Positions 18,423-26,762 of a stretch of 64,000 nt of DNA are shown piece after piece. Made by a program: the position numbers and the translations under genes. The stretch covers positions 60,314 through 124,313 of the forward strand of contig VJOU01000010.1 in the NCBI GenBank assembly GCA_007050995.1, in the 5' to 3' direction. The number at the start of each line of letters is the position of its first letter. Position 1 is the first letter of the stretch. The notes below the pieces were generated by a model that was given only the letters and a program-made list of their open reading frames with translations, did no database searches and was not told the DNA's origin. The stretch is from Glycocaulis profundi (GTDB taxonomy: Bacteria > Pseudomonadota > Alphaproteobacteria > Caulobacterales > Maricaulaceae).

Positions 18423-19784
18423 CTAGCGCGACCGGTCGCCGCCCCCGTCACCACCCGAGAGACCAAGGGCCTCGAACCAGCCCAGCCCGTCCAAGATCGG
18501 GCGGAGGCTCTCCACCGCCACCTTGTCCCCGTAGGTCCCGTAGGTGATCCCCTTGTGTTTGTGGCCCGCGATCTTGGCCGCCGTGGCTTCCTGAACGCCT
18601 TGCTCATGCAAACGCGACAGGAGGGTGTGACGCAGCCCATGGAAGGTCTTCTCAGGGCCGAACCCCATGGACATCTTCAAGCCGCTGAACTGGTTGGAAA
18701 CGGACTGCGCCTTCCACGCGTCCGCCACCCAGCGAAGCACCATGGGGCGCAGCTCAGCAGGACACGGAATGGCCCTCCTGCCCGCATCGGTCTTCGTGTC
18801 GCCCCTGCTTATCACCAGCCAGTCCCGAGAGGCGTCATAGGACAACCCGGCGACCTCCTTGGCCCTCGCGCCCGTATGCAAGGCGATCAGCACGGCATCC
18901 TTGCACTTCCTGCGGGACGCCTCCCGCCCGAAGCGGGCATCCGCCCCCGCCAACAGGGCCTTGACCTCCTCCACGCTCCAAGTGTCCCGGACGGTCTTTT
19001 TCTGGCCGCCATACTCGACACGGAAACCCCGCCAGATGCTCGGGTCCAAGCCGAGGTAGCCCCACAGGCCCGACAGCGCGCCCCGGTAGTTCTCCATGGA
19101 GGAGGCGGACAGGCCCAGCCCGCCCTTCCCGCCGGTCTCGGCAAGCTCTTGGATGAAGAGCCTCGCTTGCTCGGGGGTGACATGGGGCGGAGCAGGAAGC
19201 TCGCCATCGGCCACCCGGAAGGCCCTGCGGTATTCACGCTTAGTCCCCTCGGAGAGCGAGGAGGCGGACAACCAGTGTTCCCCGGTGACCGTCAGGGACG
19301 CCTCGCCCTTGGCGGCGTCCAGAGCGGCCTTCAATCGCCGCCCCTTGGAGGTCTCCCCCATGAAGCGGTCTAGAAGGGCGTCATGTTCCTCGGTGGAACA
19401 GAAAGGATCGTAGAGCCCCTGCGTCTTGCCCCACGCCTCGGCGGCGTTCTCCAACTGATCCACGAGCCCGTCCACCACCGACACGGGGACTTCATCGCCT
19501 CTCGCGGCGGCGCGGCGCTCCCCACGCCCGGCCTCATAGGCAGCGCTGGCAAGATCATCGGACCCCGCCTGTCCCCGAAGGGCGGCCCACTCGCCTTCAA
19601 GCTCCCTGAGCTTCGCGTCCCGGCGCTGACGGGCCAGAGGCAGGCTCGACGTGTGAAGGCTGACCTCCACCCATTCCTTGCCCCAGCCGTCTTGAGCGGC
19701 CTCAGGAACCCTCTTGCGGAGCCACCAGACCCCGCCGCGCTTCTTGAGATGACGGTTCACAACACGCACCCTCGGCATCCGCAC
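18423..19784 (-). CDS. int: Tyrosine-type integrase of the island
   Basis: 453 residues. An N-terminal DNA-binding region begins with LKKRGGVWWLRKRVP, common in integrases of alphaproteobacterial islands. A SAM-like core-binding domain follows (~residues 150-240). The catalytic domain holds Arg in HTGARAKEVAGLSYD, HxxR in FHGLRHTLLSRL, His in GHKHKGITYG and the nucleophile Tyr in TYGDK. It lies beside the right attachment repeat and reads into the element. It should catalyse integration and excision between the 43-bp repeats. Confidence 0.93.
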   Translation of the reverse strand: MRMPRVRVVNRHLKKRGGVWWLRKRVPEAAQDGWGKEWVEVSLHTSSLPLARQRRDAKLRELEGEWAALRGQAGSDDLASAAYEAGRGERRAAARGDEVPVSVVDGLVDQLENAAEAWGKTQGLYDPFCSTEEHDALLDRFMGETSKGRRLKAALDAAKGEASLTVTGEHWLSASSLSEGTKREYRRAFRVADGELPAPPHVTPEQARLFIQELAETGGKGGLGLSASSMENYRGALSGLWGYLGLDPSIWRGFRVEYGGQKKTVRDTWSVEEVKALLAGADARFGREASRRKCKDAVLIALHTGARAKEVAGLSYDASRDWLVISRGDTKTDAGRRAIPCPAELRPMVLRWVADAWKAQSVSNQFSGLKMSMGFGPEKTFHGLRHTLLSRLHEQGVQEATAAKIAGHKHKGITYGTYGDKVAVESLRPILDGLGWFEALGLSGGDGGGDRSR

Positions 19785-19793
19785 TCCTTGCCC

Positions 19794-19815
19794 TTGTGGG
19801 ACAGTTTGTGGGACA
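19794..19815. promoter_or_regulatory. Putative integrase arm-type site, right end
   Basis: The doubled TTGTGGGACA motif again, between the int start codon and the right attachment repeat and in the same orientation as the left copy. It could bind integrase and also autoregulate int. Confidence 0.55.
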
Positions 19816-19828
19816 GCTCAACGGCCCG

Positions 19829-19871
19829 AAGCGCCTGTAGCCGCATGAAATAAGGGAAGTCGTGGGAAGTG
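19829..19871. repeat. Right attachment site (attR) direct repeat
   Basis: Partner of 13414-13456, with one mismatch. It runs directly into repeat family copy A (GGTAGCGGAGGTCCG). Confidence 0.85.
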
Positions 19872-19934
19872 GTAGCGGAGGTCCGTTCTGTTCGATACGC
19901 CCCACACGTTCGTTTCGTTCTTTCTGCGCTCGTC
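19871..19934. repeat. Dispersed ~60-bp repeat, copy A
   Basis: Begins GGTAGCGGAGGTCCGT. It aligns without gaps to copy B (49087-49150), 52 of 64 bases equal, and more weakly to copy C (35025-35083). The rest of the 250-bp gap before the PepSY-reductase gene shows no supported gene. Confidence 0.7.
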
Positions 19935-20122
19935 GGTCCAACCTCCACGCGCTCATAACGAACGGCGCCGGGCAGGCGAGGCGCCAAGGCCACGCGCAGC
20001 TCTCCCACCCCCCACGGATTCCAGAAGCATATCGCGGTCTTGCTGGACATGCCCCAGTCGTCGCTAGCCAGGGCCCGCTTCAGCTCGTGTCAGACAGGCG
20101 GCGGCGTCCGCGCTCAATATCC

Positions 20123-21958
20123 TCACACCCCGAAATCCTCGGTTCGGATGGCGTCCCGGCTGATGCCCAAGCCCTCGACCATGGACCGGGACGCGCTGAT
20201 CAGCGCCGGAGGGCCGCACAGAAGGAATTCGGCGCTCTGCAGGTCACGGCGTCCGTCGGAAAGCTCCGCGCGAGCCACCTCATGGATGAAGCCTCTCGCC
20301 CCGGTCCAGCAGGGCGAAACTTCGGTGTCCGACAGCGCGACCACCCACTCGAACGCGCCCTGCTCGATTTGCAGACGGTCGAACTCGTCGCGATAGAGAA
20401 TGTCGTCTTCCGTTCTCGCGCCATAGAAGAGCAGGATCGGACGGCGCCGGCCCGAGGGCGAGTATTCATGGCGGATGATCGAGCGCAGGGGCGCCATGCC
20501 TGAACCGCCGCCGATGAGCACGAGGCTCCGGGCGTCCTCTGAAGGGCCGAACCGTCCGTAAGGGCCGTGGAGGCTGACCGGATCGCCGGCCCGCAGGCCG
20601 AAAGCATAGGCCGATCCCCGGCCCCACGGCGCGCCGTCCTTAGCGGGGGGCACGATGCGGATGTTCATGACGAGCTCGCGGGGGTTCTCGTGGGGCGCCG
20701 CGGCCATGGAATAGGAGCGCCGCAGCGACGTTCCCTCCGCGGCGACCGCGACCGGGCCCAGCGCGGACCACCGCGGACGCCAGCATTCGGGCACGTCGGA
20801 CGCGTCGGGGCGCACGTCGCCCGCGGGGATCGCGAGCTGCATGTACTGTCCGGGCATGGGGGCGCGGCCCAGCGGCGCATCCAGCCTTATGCGCAGCTCC
20901 TTGATGAAGGGGGCGAGATACCGCACGCCGCACACCTGCCCGGAGACGGGCGCGTCGTCGAGCACGCCCTCGGGCAGGGTCAGATCGGTTCCGGCCCGGA
21001 CGCGATGGCGGCAGCCCAGTCTCATTCCTCCTGCGATCTCCGCCGGAGACAGATGCTCCAGATCGGCCTTGTCGGGGCTGCGCGACGGCGCGAGCTCCAG
21101 CACGCACTGGCCGCATGTGCCGGCCCCGCCGCAGTTGGAAGGCAGGTCCAGACCCGTTTTGGACAGGGCGTCGAAATACGACAGGCCGGGCGCCAGACGC
21201 ACCGTGCAGGCCTCCGCCCCCGGCGCGCGCACCGTGCACGGAACGGTCTCGCCCCGCCAGCGGCGGACCGCCGAGATCAGATCGAAATCCCGGCCCCGGA
21301 AACTGGAGAACAGCATCAGGAATCCGCTGAGCGCGAGCCAGAGCGCCGCCAGGCCTGCGATGATCACGAGCGGATTGTTGAAATTGTCCCGCCCGACATA
21401 GTCCATGGTGTGGAGCATCCAGAAGACGTCGAACACCCGCCAGATGTCGTTGCGCCGCTCCAGCACGGCGCCGGTGAGCGCGTCGACATACAGGGTCGTG
21501 CTGCGCGCATCGTCGATGTCCACGCGCCAGACCGGGCCCTCGTGTTTCCTGAGCTCCAGGAAGGGCGCGTCCAGGCGCTCGGCCGCCACGGGACGGCCCG
21601 GCCCCGCGTAATCATTCCGGGCGACCTCCATGGCGCGTTCGCCGGTGATGGCATAGGCGCTGGCGTCGGCCGCGCGGTGCAGGGCGACGCCCTCCCGGCC
21701 GTCGACCTGATAGACCGAGGCGTCTGGTCCGGGTCTGAGCGTGACCGCAACCGCGCCCTCGAACGCAGGCCGGAGGATGTCGAGGCCGGCCACGCCGCGC
21801 TCGATCTGCGGGGGCGGGCCGCCGTCGATCCGGTCGGCGCCCCGCACTTGGCCCATGTTCAGCGCCGCCATGGCGAAGCCGCTGAGCATCCAGATGGTCA
21901 TCTGCAGGCCGACGATGAGGCCGAACCATTTGTGTATCGCGCGCACGGCTCCCATCAC
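20123..21958 (-). CDS. PepSY-membrane / [2Fe-2S] ferredoxin / FAD-NAD(P)H reductase fusion
   Basis: 611 residues with three parts. First, a PepSY-type membrane anchor (~1-225): helix at the N-terminus, a periplasmic PepSY domain and a helix around NPLVIIAGLAALWLALSGFL. Second, a plant-type [2Fe-2S] ferredoxin domain with the cluster motif SNCGGAGTCGQC and a fourth Cys in MRLGCRHR. Third, a ferredoxin-reductase module with FAD motif RRSYSMA, NAD(P) motif VLIGGGSGMAPLRSII and terminal block EFLLCGPPALI. The second and third parts resemble NqrF. It should carry electrons from NAD(P)H to a periplasmic or membrane substrate, plausibly a ferric or cupric complex brought in by the adjacent TonB-dependent receptor. 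It overlaps the next PepSY gene by 4 bases. Confidence 0.85.
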   Translation of the reverse strand: MMGAVRAIHKWFGLIVGLQMTIWMLSGFAMAALNMGQVRGADRIDGGPPPQIERGVAGLDILRPAFEGAVAVTLRPGPDASVYQVDGREGVALHRAADASAYAITGERAMEVARNDYAGPGRPVAAERLDAPFLELRKHEGPVWRVDIDDARSTTLYVDALTGAVLERRNDIWRVFDVFWMLHTMDYVGRDNFNNPLVIIAGLAALWLALSGFLMLFSSFRGRDFDLISAVRRWRGETVPCTVRAPGAEACTVRLAPGLSYFDALSKTGLDLPSNCGGAGTCGQCVLELAPSRSPDKADLEHLSPAEIAGGMRLGCRHRVRAGTDLTLPEGVLDDAPVSGQVCGVRYLAPFIKELRIRLDAPLGRAPMPGQYMQLAIPAGDVRPDASDVPECWRPRWSALGPVAVAAEGTSLRRSYSMAAAPHENPRELVMNIRIVPPAKDGAPWGRGSAYAFGLRAGDPVSLHGPYGRFGPSEDARSLVLIGGGSGMAPLRSIIRHEYSPSGRRRPILLFYGARTEDDILYRDEFDRLQIEQGAFEWVVALSDTEVSPCWTGARGFIHEVARAELSDGRRDLQSAEFLLCGPPALISASRSMVEGLGISRDAIRTEDFGV

Positions 21959-22662
21959 GCGGCCTCCGCGCGGCGCCTGCGGGCGAAGCTGTAAAACACC
22001 AGCCCCATTCCGGTGATCGCGCTGAACAGCCCCAGCGCCGTGGCGATGCGCAGGAGCCAGTTGTCCATGTCCGCCCTCTCGTCATAGTCCATGATGTGCA
22101 GCATCCAGGCGATGTCGAACCCCCGCCACAGATTGTGACGGCGCGACAGGAAGCGGCCGGTCTCGGCCGAATAATAGAAGGTCGGCTCGTTCCAGCCTTC
22201 GAAGTCCACGCGCCAGACCGGGGGTCTGGTGCTGAGAATCTCCTGGGGCATGGGGCCGGTCTCCAGCAGCGTGACGGCGCGAATCTCCGCGTCCCCGGCG
22301 AAGTCGGCGCGCGCCATCCGGCGGATCGCGTCTTCTCGAACAGGCGAGATCACCTGTCCGGTCTCCGCGCTGATCAGCGCCTGGCGCGGTCCGGTGACCT
22401 GATAGGCGGGCGCGCCGTCCACCATCGTGAGGCGGATCGCATGGGCGGTCGGATTGGCGAGCGCGACCAGGCCGGGCTCGATCTCCACGCGCGCCCAGTC
22501 GATCGCGGCGGGCGGGGTCTCCGCCATGAGGTGGTTGCCGTGAATGACGGGGAGCGGGATGACGGTCATGTAGACCCCGCCCAGCGTCCACAGGACGGCC
22601 TGCACGCCGATGACCAGCATGGCCCACTTATGCGTCTTGCGGAAAAACGTGACCGGCTTCAT
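21955..22662 (-). CDS. PepSY domain membrane protein
   Basis: 235 residues. An N-terminal helix starts KTHKWAMLVIGVQAVLWTLG, a periplasmic PepSY region follows (YQVTGPRQALISAETGQVIS), and a C-terminal helix lies in RIATALGLFSAITGMGLVF. It resembles the membrane part of the fusion protein downstream, including the WMLHIMDYD / WMLHTMDYV block, so the two are probably paralogous partners. It lies between the receptor gene and the reductase fusion in one operon. A role in handling the imported metal complex at the inner membrane is inferred. Confidence 0.75.
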   Translation of the reverse strand: MKPVTFFRKTHKWAMLVIGVQAVLWTLGGVYMTVIPLPVIHGNHLMAETPPAAIDWARVEIEPGLVALANPTAHAIRLTMVDGAPAYQVTGPRQALISAETGQVISPVREDAIRRMARADFAGDAEIRAVTLLETGPMPQEILSTRPPVWRVDFEGWNEPTFYYSAETGRFLSRRHNLWRGFDIAWMLHIMDYDERADMDNWLLRIATALGLFSAITGMGLVFYSFARRRRAEAA

Positions 22663-22718
22663 GCGTCGATCTCTCCGAGGCGTGCGGCCGGACGGGCGGA
22701 CCCGTCCGGCCTGTCGTG

Positions 22719-25415
22719 TCAGAACCAGCGATAGGAGAGGCGCGCGTAGACCCTGCGCCCCATCAGATCATAGGTCATGGTGTCGGTGTTCGCGTCCGTC
22801 CAGCTCGCGATGAAGGGCGCGCCCTGGTCGAACAGATTGTCCACCCCCAGGGACACGGACGCCTGCTCGGTCAGGCGGTAGGTGCCCTGGACATTGTGGT
22901 AGAACACGTTGGGCGTGCGGTAGCCGATCGCGCCGGGAGCGGCGTTGAAGTCGGTCGCCTCCCCGATCCACTGCACCGAATAGGCGGCGTTCCAGTTCGC
23001 GTCGGCGAGACTGAAGCTGGTCGAGCCGCGCCATTTGGGGAAGCCGCCGTTTCCGCCGCCGATATTGCCCGCGAAGACGATGGGATCGGCGCCGGGGAAG
23101 GGCACGACGTCATAGGCGTCAAGATAGGTGACGCTGGCGTCGATGCTGGCGTCGAGGCCGCGCAGACCGAAGGTGTAGATGGCGGCGAGATCGACGCCGC
23201 TGACCGTCTCGCGGCCCGTGTTGACCGGCTGGGCGGACAGGAAGTTCACCTCGCCCGTCGTCGGGTTGCGGGTGAAATGCTCCGAGCCGCAGAACGGATG
23301 GCTCAGATTGGCCGAGTTGTAGCAGACCGACAGCTTGGTCGAGCCGGGGATCGACCGGATGGCGTCGGCGATCTCGATGTCGAAATAGTCCGCCGTCAGG
23401 GTGAGGCCGCCGACGAAGCCGGGCTGCCAGACCATGCCGATGGTGTAGGACTGCGCGCTTTCGGGCTGCAGGTTCGGGTTCGCGCCGGTCTGGGTCAGGA
23501 TCGTGTTGCCCAGCTGCGTGAAATTGGCCGGAACGCCGTCCGCCTGGCAGTTCGCCGCGACCGTGGAGCCTCCGGGCAGGCTCGCATAGTTGCTGCACGG
23601 ATCCGTGGTGGTCAGGTTGCCCTCGCCGACGCCGCCGAAGAGCTGGGGCACGCTGGGCACCCGGAAGGCCGTGCCGAACGTGGCGCGGGCTCTCAGCTCG
23701 GACGTGACCTGCCAGTCCAGACCCAGCTTGTAATTGGTGTCCCCGCCGAACAGGTCGTAGTCCGAATACCGGACCGCGGCGTCCAGCGTCAGGCTCTCCA
23801 CCAGCGGGAGACCTGCTAGAAGCGGCGCGGAAACCTCCAGATAGGCTTCGCTCGCCACGATCTCGCCGGAGATGGGCTCCTGCTGGTTGGTGTTGGCGAT
23901 GCCCAGAACGGTCAGGGGATCGGGATCGCGCCAGCCGCTCTCCTTGCGGTGGACCCCGCCCAACGCGAACGCGAACGCCCCGGCGGGCAGATCGAACAGC
24001 TCGCCGGTGATGTCGGCGGTCAGGCTGGCCTGCTCGTTGCCGCCGGTGCCGCGCATCGTGAAGAAGATGTAGTCGAGCGCCTCATCGCTGAGATTGCCGT
24101 AGCCGAGATAATTCCCGCACGGGACCGCGGCGCCCGGCGCATCCGAGCAGAGCGAACGGTCCAGCGTCTCGGCGACCCTCTGCCGGTTGGCGATGTTGGT
24201 GGAGCCGTCCACGCCCGTGTTGCGTCCGTAATTGGCCGCGACCTCCCACGCCCAGCCATTGGCGAGCGTGCCGTCCAGGCCGCCGACCATGCGCCAGGTG
24301 TCGACTTCCTGGAAGAAGTCGCGCGCGCCCCGCTCGAGGATGCGGCGGCTTTCCAGGATGAGGTCCTGTCCGGTCGGGTTCGTGGGGTGGTCCGCCGCGA
24401 TGGCGATGTTGGTCAGGCTGCCCGGAGAGGCCAGCTGGGTGCTCTGCCGGTTGGTGTAGAGAAACTCGGTGAACAGATCGACATTGTCGGTCAGGTTGAG
24501 CCGGCCGAACGAGGTGAACGACACCCGCTCGATGGGATTGACCGCGTTCAGGTAGGGGAAGGACGCGAAATTGTGCACCGCCGGGTCGAAGGGCGCGAAG
24601 GCGCCGGCCGGCGCGCCGGGCTGGCTGAAATTGATCCGGGTCCCGTCGGCCAGAAGCGCGCGGCCGCCGATGGTCGCCGAGCTGCCGAAGCATTGCAGCG
24701 AGCCGTTCGTTTCCGCCAGCGAGCACGCCGCGCGGTCGGCCATGTTGACCGCTTCGGTCTTCTGCCAGCTGATCGAGGCGTTCAGGCTGCCCCGGTCCGA
24801 GGCGATGCCCCAGATGGCGTCCAGATTGTATTCCGCCCCGTCGCCTTCCTGGGTGATGCCGTACCGCCCGCTGGTCTGGAAGCCCTCGAACTCGCGGGTG
24901 ATGATGTTGACCACCCCTGCGACCGCGTCCGCGCCGTAAATGGCCGAGGCCCCGTCCTTGAGCACTTCGATGCGGTCGATCACCGCCACCGGAATGACCG
25001 ACAGGTCCACCGAGTTGTTCGCGCCCGTGCCGCCGCTGACCACCCTGCGGCCGTTCAGAAGGACCAGGGTGCGGTTCACGCCCAGCCCCCTGAGGTTCAC
25101 CTGGGTCGTGCCGTAGCCGTTGGACGTCCAGTAGGCGTTGGTCTGGTTGCCGGCGAACCCTGCGGTGGAGGGCAGACGGTCGAGGAGCTGCTCGACGGCC
25201 ATGACGCCGGAATTGTCGATCTGGGCGCGGTCCAGAACCGTGGCCGGGCCCAGGCCCGTGATGTCCTGCCGCTGGATGCGGCTCCCCGTGACACGGATGG
25301 TTTCGCGCGCGGTCGAGGCCCCCGCCTCCTCGGCCGTCTGGGCGAAGGCCGGCAAGGCGCTTCCCGTGCCCGCCAGCATGGTCGCGGCGAGCAGTTGAGC
25401 GGATATACGACGCAT
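22719..25415 (-). CDS. TonB-dependent outer-membrane receptor
   Basis: About 898 residues from the ATG at 25415 (GAAAAGGGG just upstream); an in-frame Met 27 codons earlier has no signal sequence. Signal peptide ending SALPAFAQ, then a plug domain with RETIRVTGSRIQRQDITG, TTQVNLRGLGVNRTLVLLNG and IYGADAVAGVVNIITR, and a beta-barrel ending in an aromatic residue (LSYRWF). Import is energised by TonB/ExbBD, which are not encoded here. The substrate is unknown; the two downstream PepSY genes and the shared ECF-type promoter point to a metal complex. The four Cys in the barrel region may form loops. Confidence 0.9.
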   Translation of the reverse strand: MRRISAQLLAATMLAGTGSALPAFAQTAEEAGASTARETIRVTGSRIQRQDITGLGPATVLDRAQIDNSGVMAVEQLLDRLPSTAGFAGNQTNAYWTSNGYGTTQVNLRGLGVNRTLVLLNGRRVVSGGTGANNSVDLSVIPVAVIDRIEVLKDGASAIYGADAVAGVVNIITREFEGFQTSGRYGITQEGDGAEYNLDAIWGIASDRGSLNASISWQKTEAVNMADRAACSLAETNGSLQCFGSSATIGGRALLADGTRINFSQPGAPAGAFAPFDPAVHNFASFPYLNAVNPIERVSFTSFGRLNLTDNVDLFTEFLYTNRQSTQLASPGSLTNIAIAADHPTNPTGQDLILESRRILERGARDFFQEVDTWRMVGGLDGTLANGWAWEVAANYGRNTGVDGSTNIANRQRVAETLDRSLCSDAPGAAVPCGNYLGYGNLSDEALDYIFFTMRGTGGNEQASLTADITGELFDLPAGAFAFALGGVHRKESGWRDPDPLTVLGIANTNQQEPISGEIVASEAYLEVSAPLLAGLPLVESLTLDAAVRYSDYDLFGGDTNYKLGLDWQVTSELRARATFGTAFRVPSVPQLFGGVGEGNLTTTDPCSNYASLPGGSTVAANCQADGVPANFTQLGNTILTQTGANPNLQPESAQSYTIGMVWQPGFVGGLTLTADYFDIEIADAIRSIPGSTKLSVCYNSANLSHPFCGSEHFTRNPTTGEVNFLSAQPVNTGRETVSGVDLAAIYTFGLRGLDASIDASVTYLDAYDVVPFPGADPIVFAGNIGGGNGGFPKWRGSTSFSLADANWNAAYSVQWIGEATDFNAAPGAIGYRTPNVFYHNVQGTYRLTEQASVSLGVDNLFDQGAPFIASWTDANTDTMTYDLMGRRVYARLSYRWF

Positions 25416-25572
25416 TGTTTTCCCCTTTTCCCGATGTGCCTGCCCTGCGTCTCGCGCAGATGTTCTTTCGCAGACCTGACCCCATGCCCCAGGCATGGCG
25501 CGTGTGATGAAGGAAGGCTCCTCCCAGGCCTTGGACGAGAACGCGGCGCTTCAAAACGCCGCATCATGGGGG

Positions 25573-25599
25573 TTACGCTCAGGACGGCCCCGCCCCTCA
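25573..25599 (-). promoter_or_regulatory. Putative ECF-sigma promoter P1 (receptor operon)
   Basis: On the minus strand: TGAGGGG, exactly 15 bases, CGTAA. It lies ~160 bp before the TonB-dependent receptor start. The same two boxes and spacing recur at four other gene starts in this region, though this copy differs by one base in each box. It is divergent to P2. Confidence 0.55.
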
Positions 25600-25656
25600 C
25601 ATTTCGGTCACAAAAAAGTCCGGACTTTGCGCGCAACCGATTATCCGCACAGTCTC

Positions 25657-25684
25657 TGAGGGACGGCCTTCGCCCGCGCGTATA
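25657..25684 (+). promoter_or_regulatory. Putative ECF-sigma promoter P2 (copD)
   Basis: TGAGGGA, 15 bases, CGTATA. Read toward the copD-like gene, ~165 bp away. Similarity to the cnrY promoter region extends ~35 bp upstream (shared CGGACTTTG and TCTCTGAGGGACGGC). Apart from P1 and P2, the 430-bp intergenic region 25416-25848 shows no gene. Confidence 0.7.
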
Positions 25685-25848
25685 TGAGGCAGAGGCGCCG
25701 TGTCCGCATGACGGAACATGCAGACCCGCCCCCACCTTCTGCTGATCGCCGGATGGTGGTCACGCAGGCATGAACTGAGGACCGCATCGGGCACGCCACA
25801 CCCGGCGGCGGATACCTCTCCTCAGAAACGATCTTTCCGGGATGATGC

Positions 25849-26733
25849 ATGGAAATCTGGGATGCCAGCCTGCGCCTGCTGCAATACGGAGCCGCCGTCA
25901 TCGGCCTTGGCGTGCTGACGGCCTTCCTGTGGGCCGACGAGCCGATCAGCAGAAAGGCGCGCGCGCGGTTCGCCTTTGCCGGCATCGTTCTCAGCGCTGC
26001 CGCGGCTGTCGATGGCGCACGCTTTTTTCACGCCGTCCTCGGCTCATGGGGCGACGTTTTCAGCACGGAGGGGGCAGGCTTCATGCTGTCCACCTTCGAG
26101 CCCGCCTGGGGCTACGGCGCGCGGGCGGCTCTCGCCTTCATCGCGGCTATGACGATCCTGCTGCCCGCAGGCAGGGCGAGCCTGTGGCTGCCGGCCGCGA
26201 TCTTTGCAGCATCCATGGCCAGTTTCGCCTGGACCGGCCACGGCGGCATGACGACAGGAAGCGCCGGGCTGTTTCACAAAGTTTCCACCATCGCGCATAT
26301 TCTGGCGGCGACCATGTGGCTGGGAGCTCTGGGTTTCTTCCTGTCCAGACTTCTGCGCTCCGGACGGGGGACTGGAGACCGTCAGCGCACTGCATCGCTG
26401 CTGTCGCGATTTTCCGGCCTGGGAAGCCTGCTGGTCATCGCCCTGGCCATTACGGGCGGCGCCAACACGATCTTCATCATCGGGCCTGACAGGCTTTCAG
26501 AGACCGCAGGGACCGCTTACGGAATGGTGCTGGCGGCGAAGCTGGTTCTGTTCGCGGGCATGCTCGCGCTGGCGGCGCTGAACCGCTTCGCGCTGGCTCC
26601 CGCGCTCGCCCGCTCGCCGACCGAGGCTCAGGCGACCCGCCTGAAAGCCGCGGTCGGTATCGAAATGCTCCTTGGCGCTGGTGTCATCGCCTGCGTGGCC
26701 GTGCTTGGAACGCTGGACCCTCACGGGATGTGA
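25849..26733 (+). CDS. copD: CopD-family copper transport membrane protein
   Basis: 294 residues, about eight membrane segments. The CopD-domain core TWTG-like SFAWTGHGGM, with HILAATMWLGALGFF containing a His and Trp typical of the family, and AKLVLFAGMLALAALNRF are visible. CopD moves copper across the inner membrane, usually with CopC. Here the double CopC gene is adjacent and converging (30 bp between ends), and each has its own copy of the ECF-type promoter. Confidence 0.85.
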   Translation: MEIWDASLRLLQYGAAVIGLGVLTAFLWADEPISRKARARFAFAGIVLSAAAAVDGARFFHAVLGSWGDVFSTEGAGFMLSTFEPAWGYGARAALAFIAAMTILLPAGRASLWLPAAIFAASMASFAWTGHGGMTTGSAGLFHKVSTIAHILAATMWLGALGFFLSRLLRSGRGTGDRQRTASLLSRFSGLGSLLVIALAITGGANTIFIIGPDRLSETAGTAYGMVLAAKLVLFAGMLALAALNRFALAPALARSPTEAQATRLKAAVGIEMLLGAGVIACVAVLGTLDPHGM

Positions 26734-26762
26734 ACGGCCTTTTCAGCGCTCGAATGCCGACT

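Larger units (their letters stand above)
13414..19871. mobile_element. Integrated element (6.5 kb) with tyrosine integrase, bounded by 43-bp direct repeats
   Basis: The ends are 43-bp direct repeats with one mismatch. A tyrosine recombinase gene starts ~45 bp from the right repeat and reads inward. Between the repeats are a serine recombinase, RNase HI, a ParB-like protein and several small unknowns; there are no capsid, tail or conjugation genes. This gene set fits a small satellite-like or mobilisable island, or a decayed prophage, rather than a complete phage. Confidence 0.85.

Noticed and set aside
13414..19871. Complete prophage
   Set aside because: No terminase, portal, capsid, tail or lysis genes are present in 6.5 kb.
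19757..20050. A 97-codon minus-strand frame crossing the right attachment repeat
   Set aside because: It runs through the attachment repeat and repeat copy A, has no ribosome site or family, and overlaps the int promoter region.
22716..25745. Long plus-strand frames opposite the TonB-dependent receptor
   Set aside because: Antisense shadows; the minus strand has plug and barrel motifs, a signal peptide and a ribosome site.
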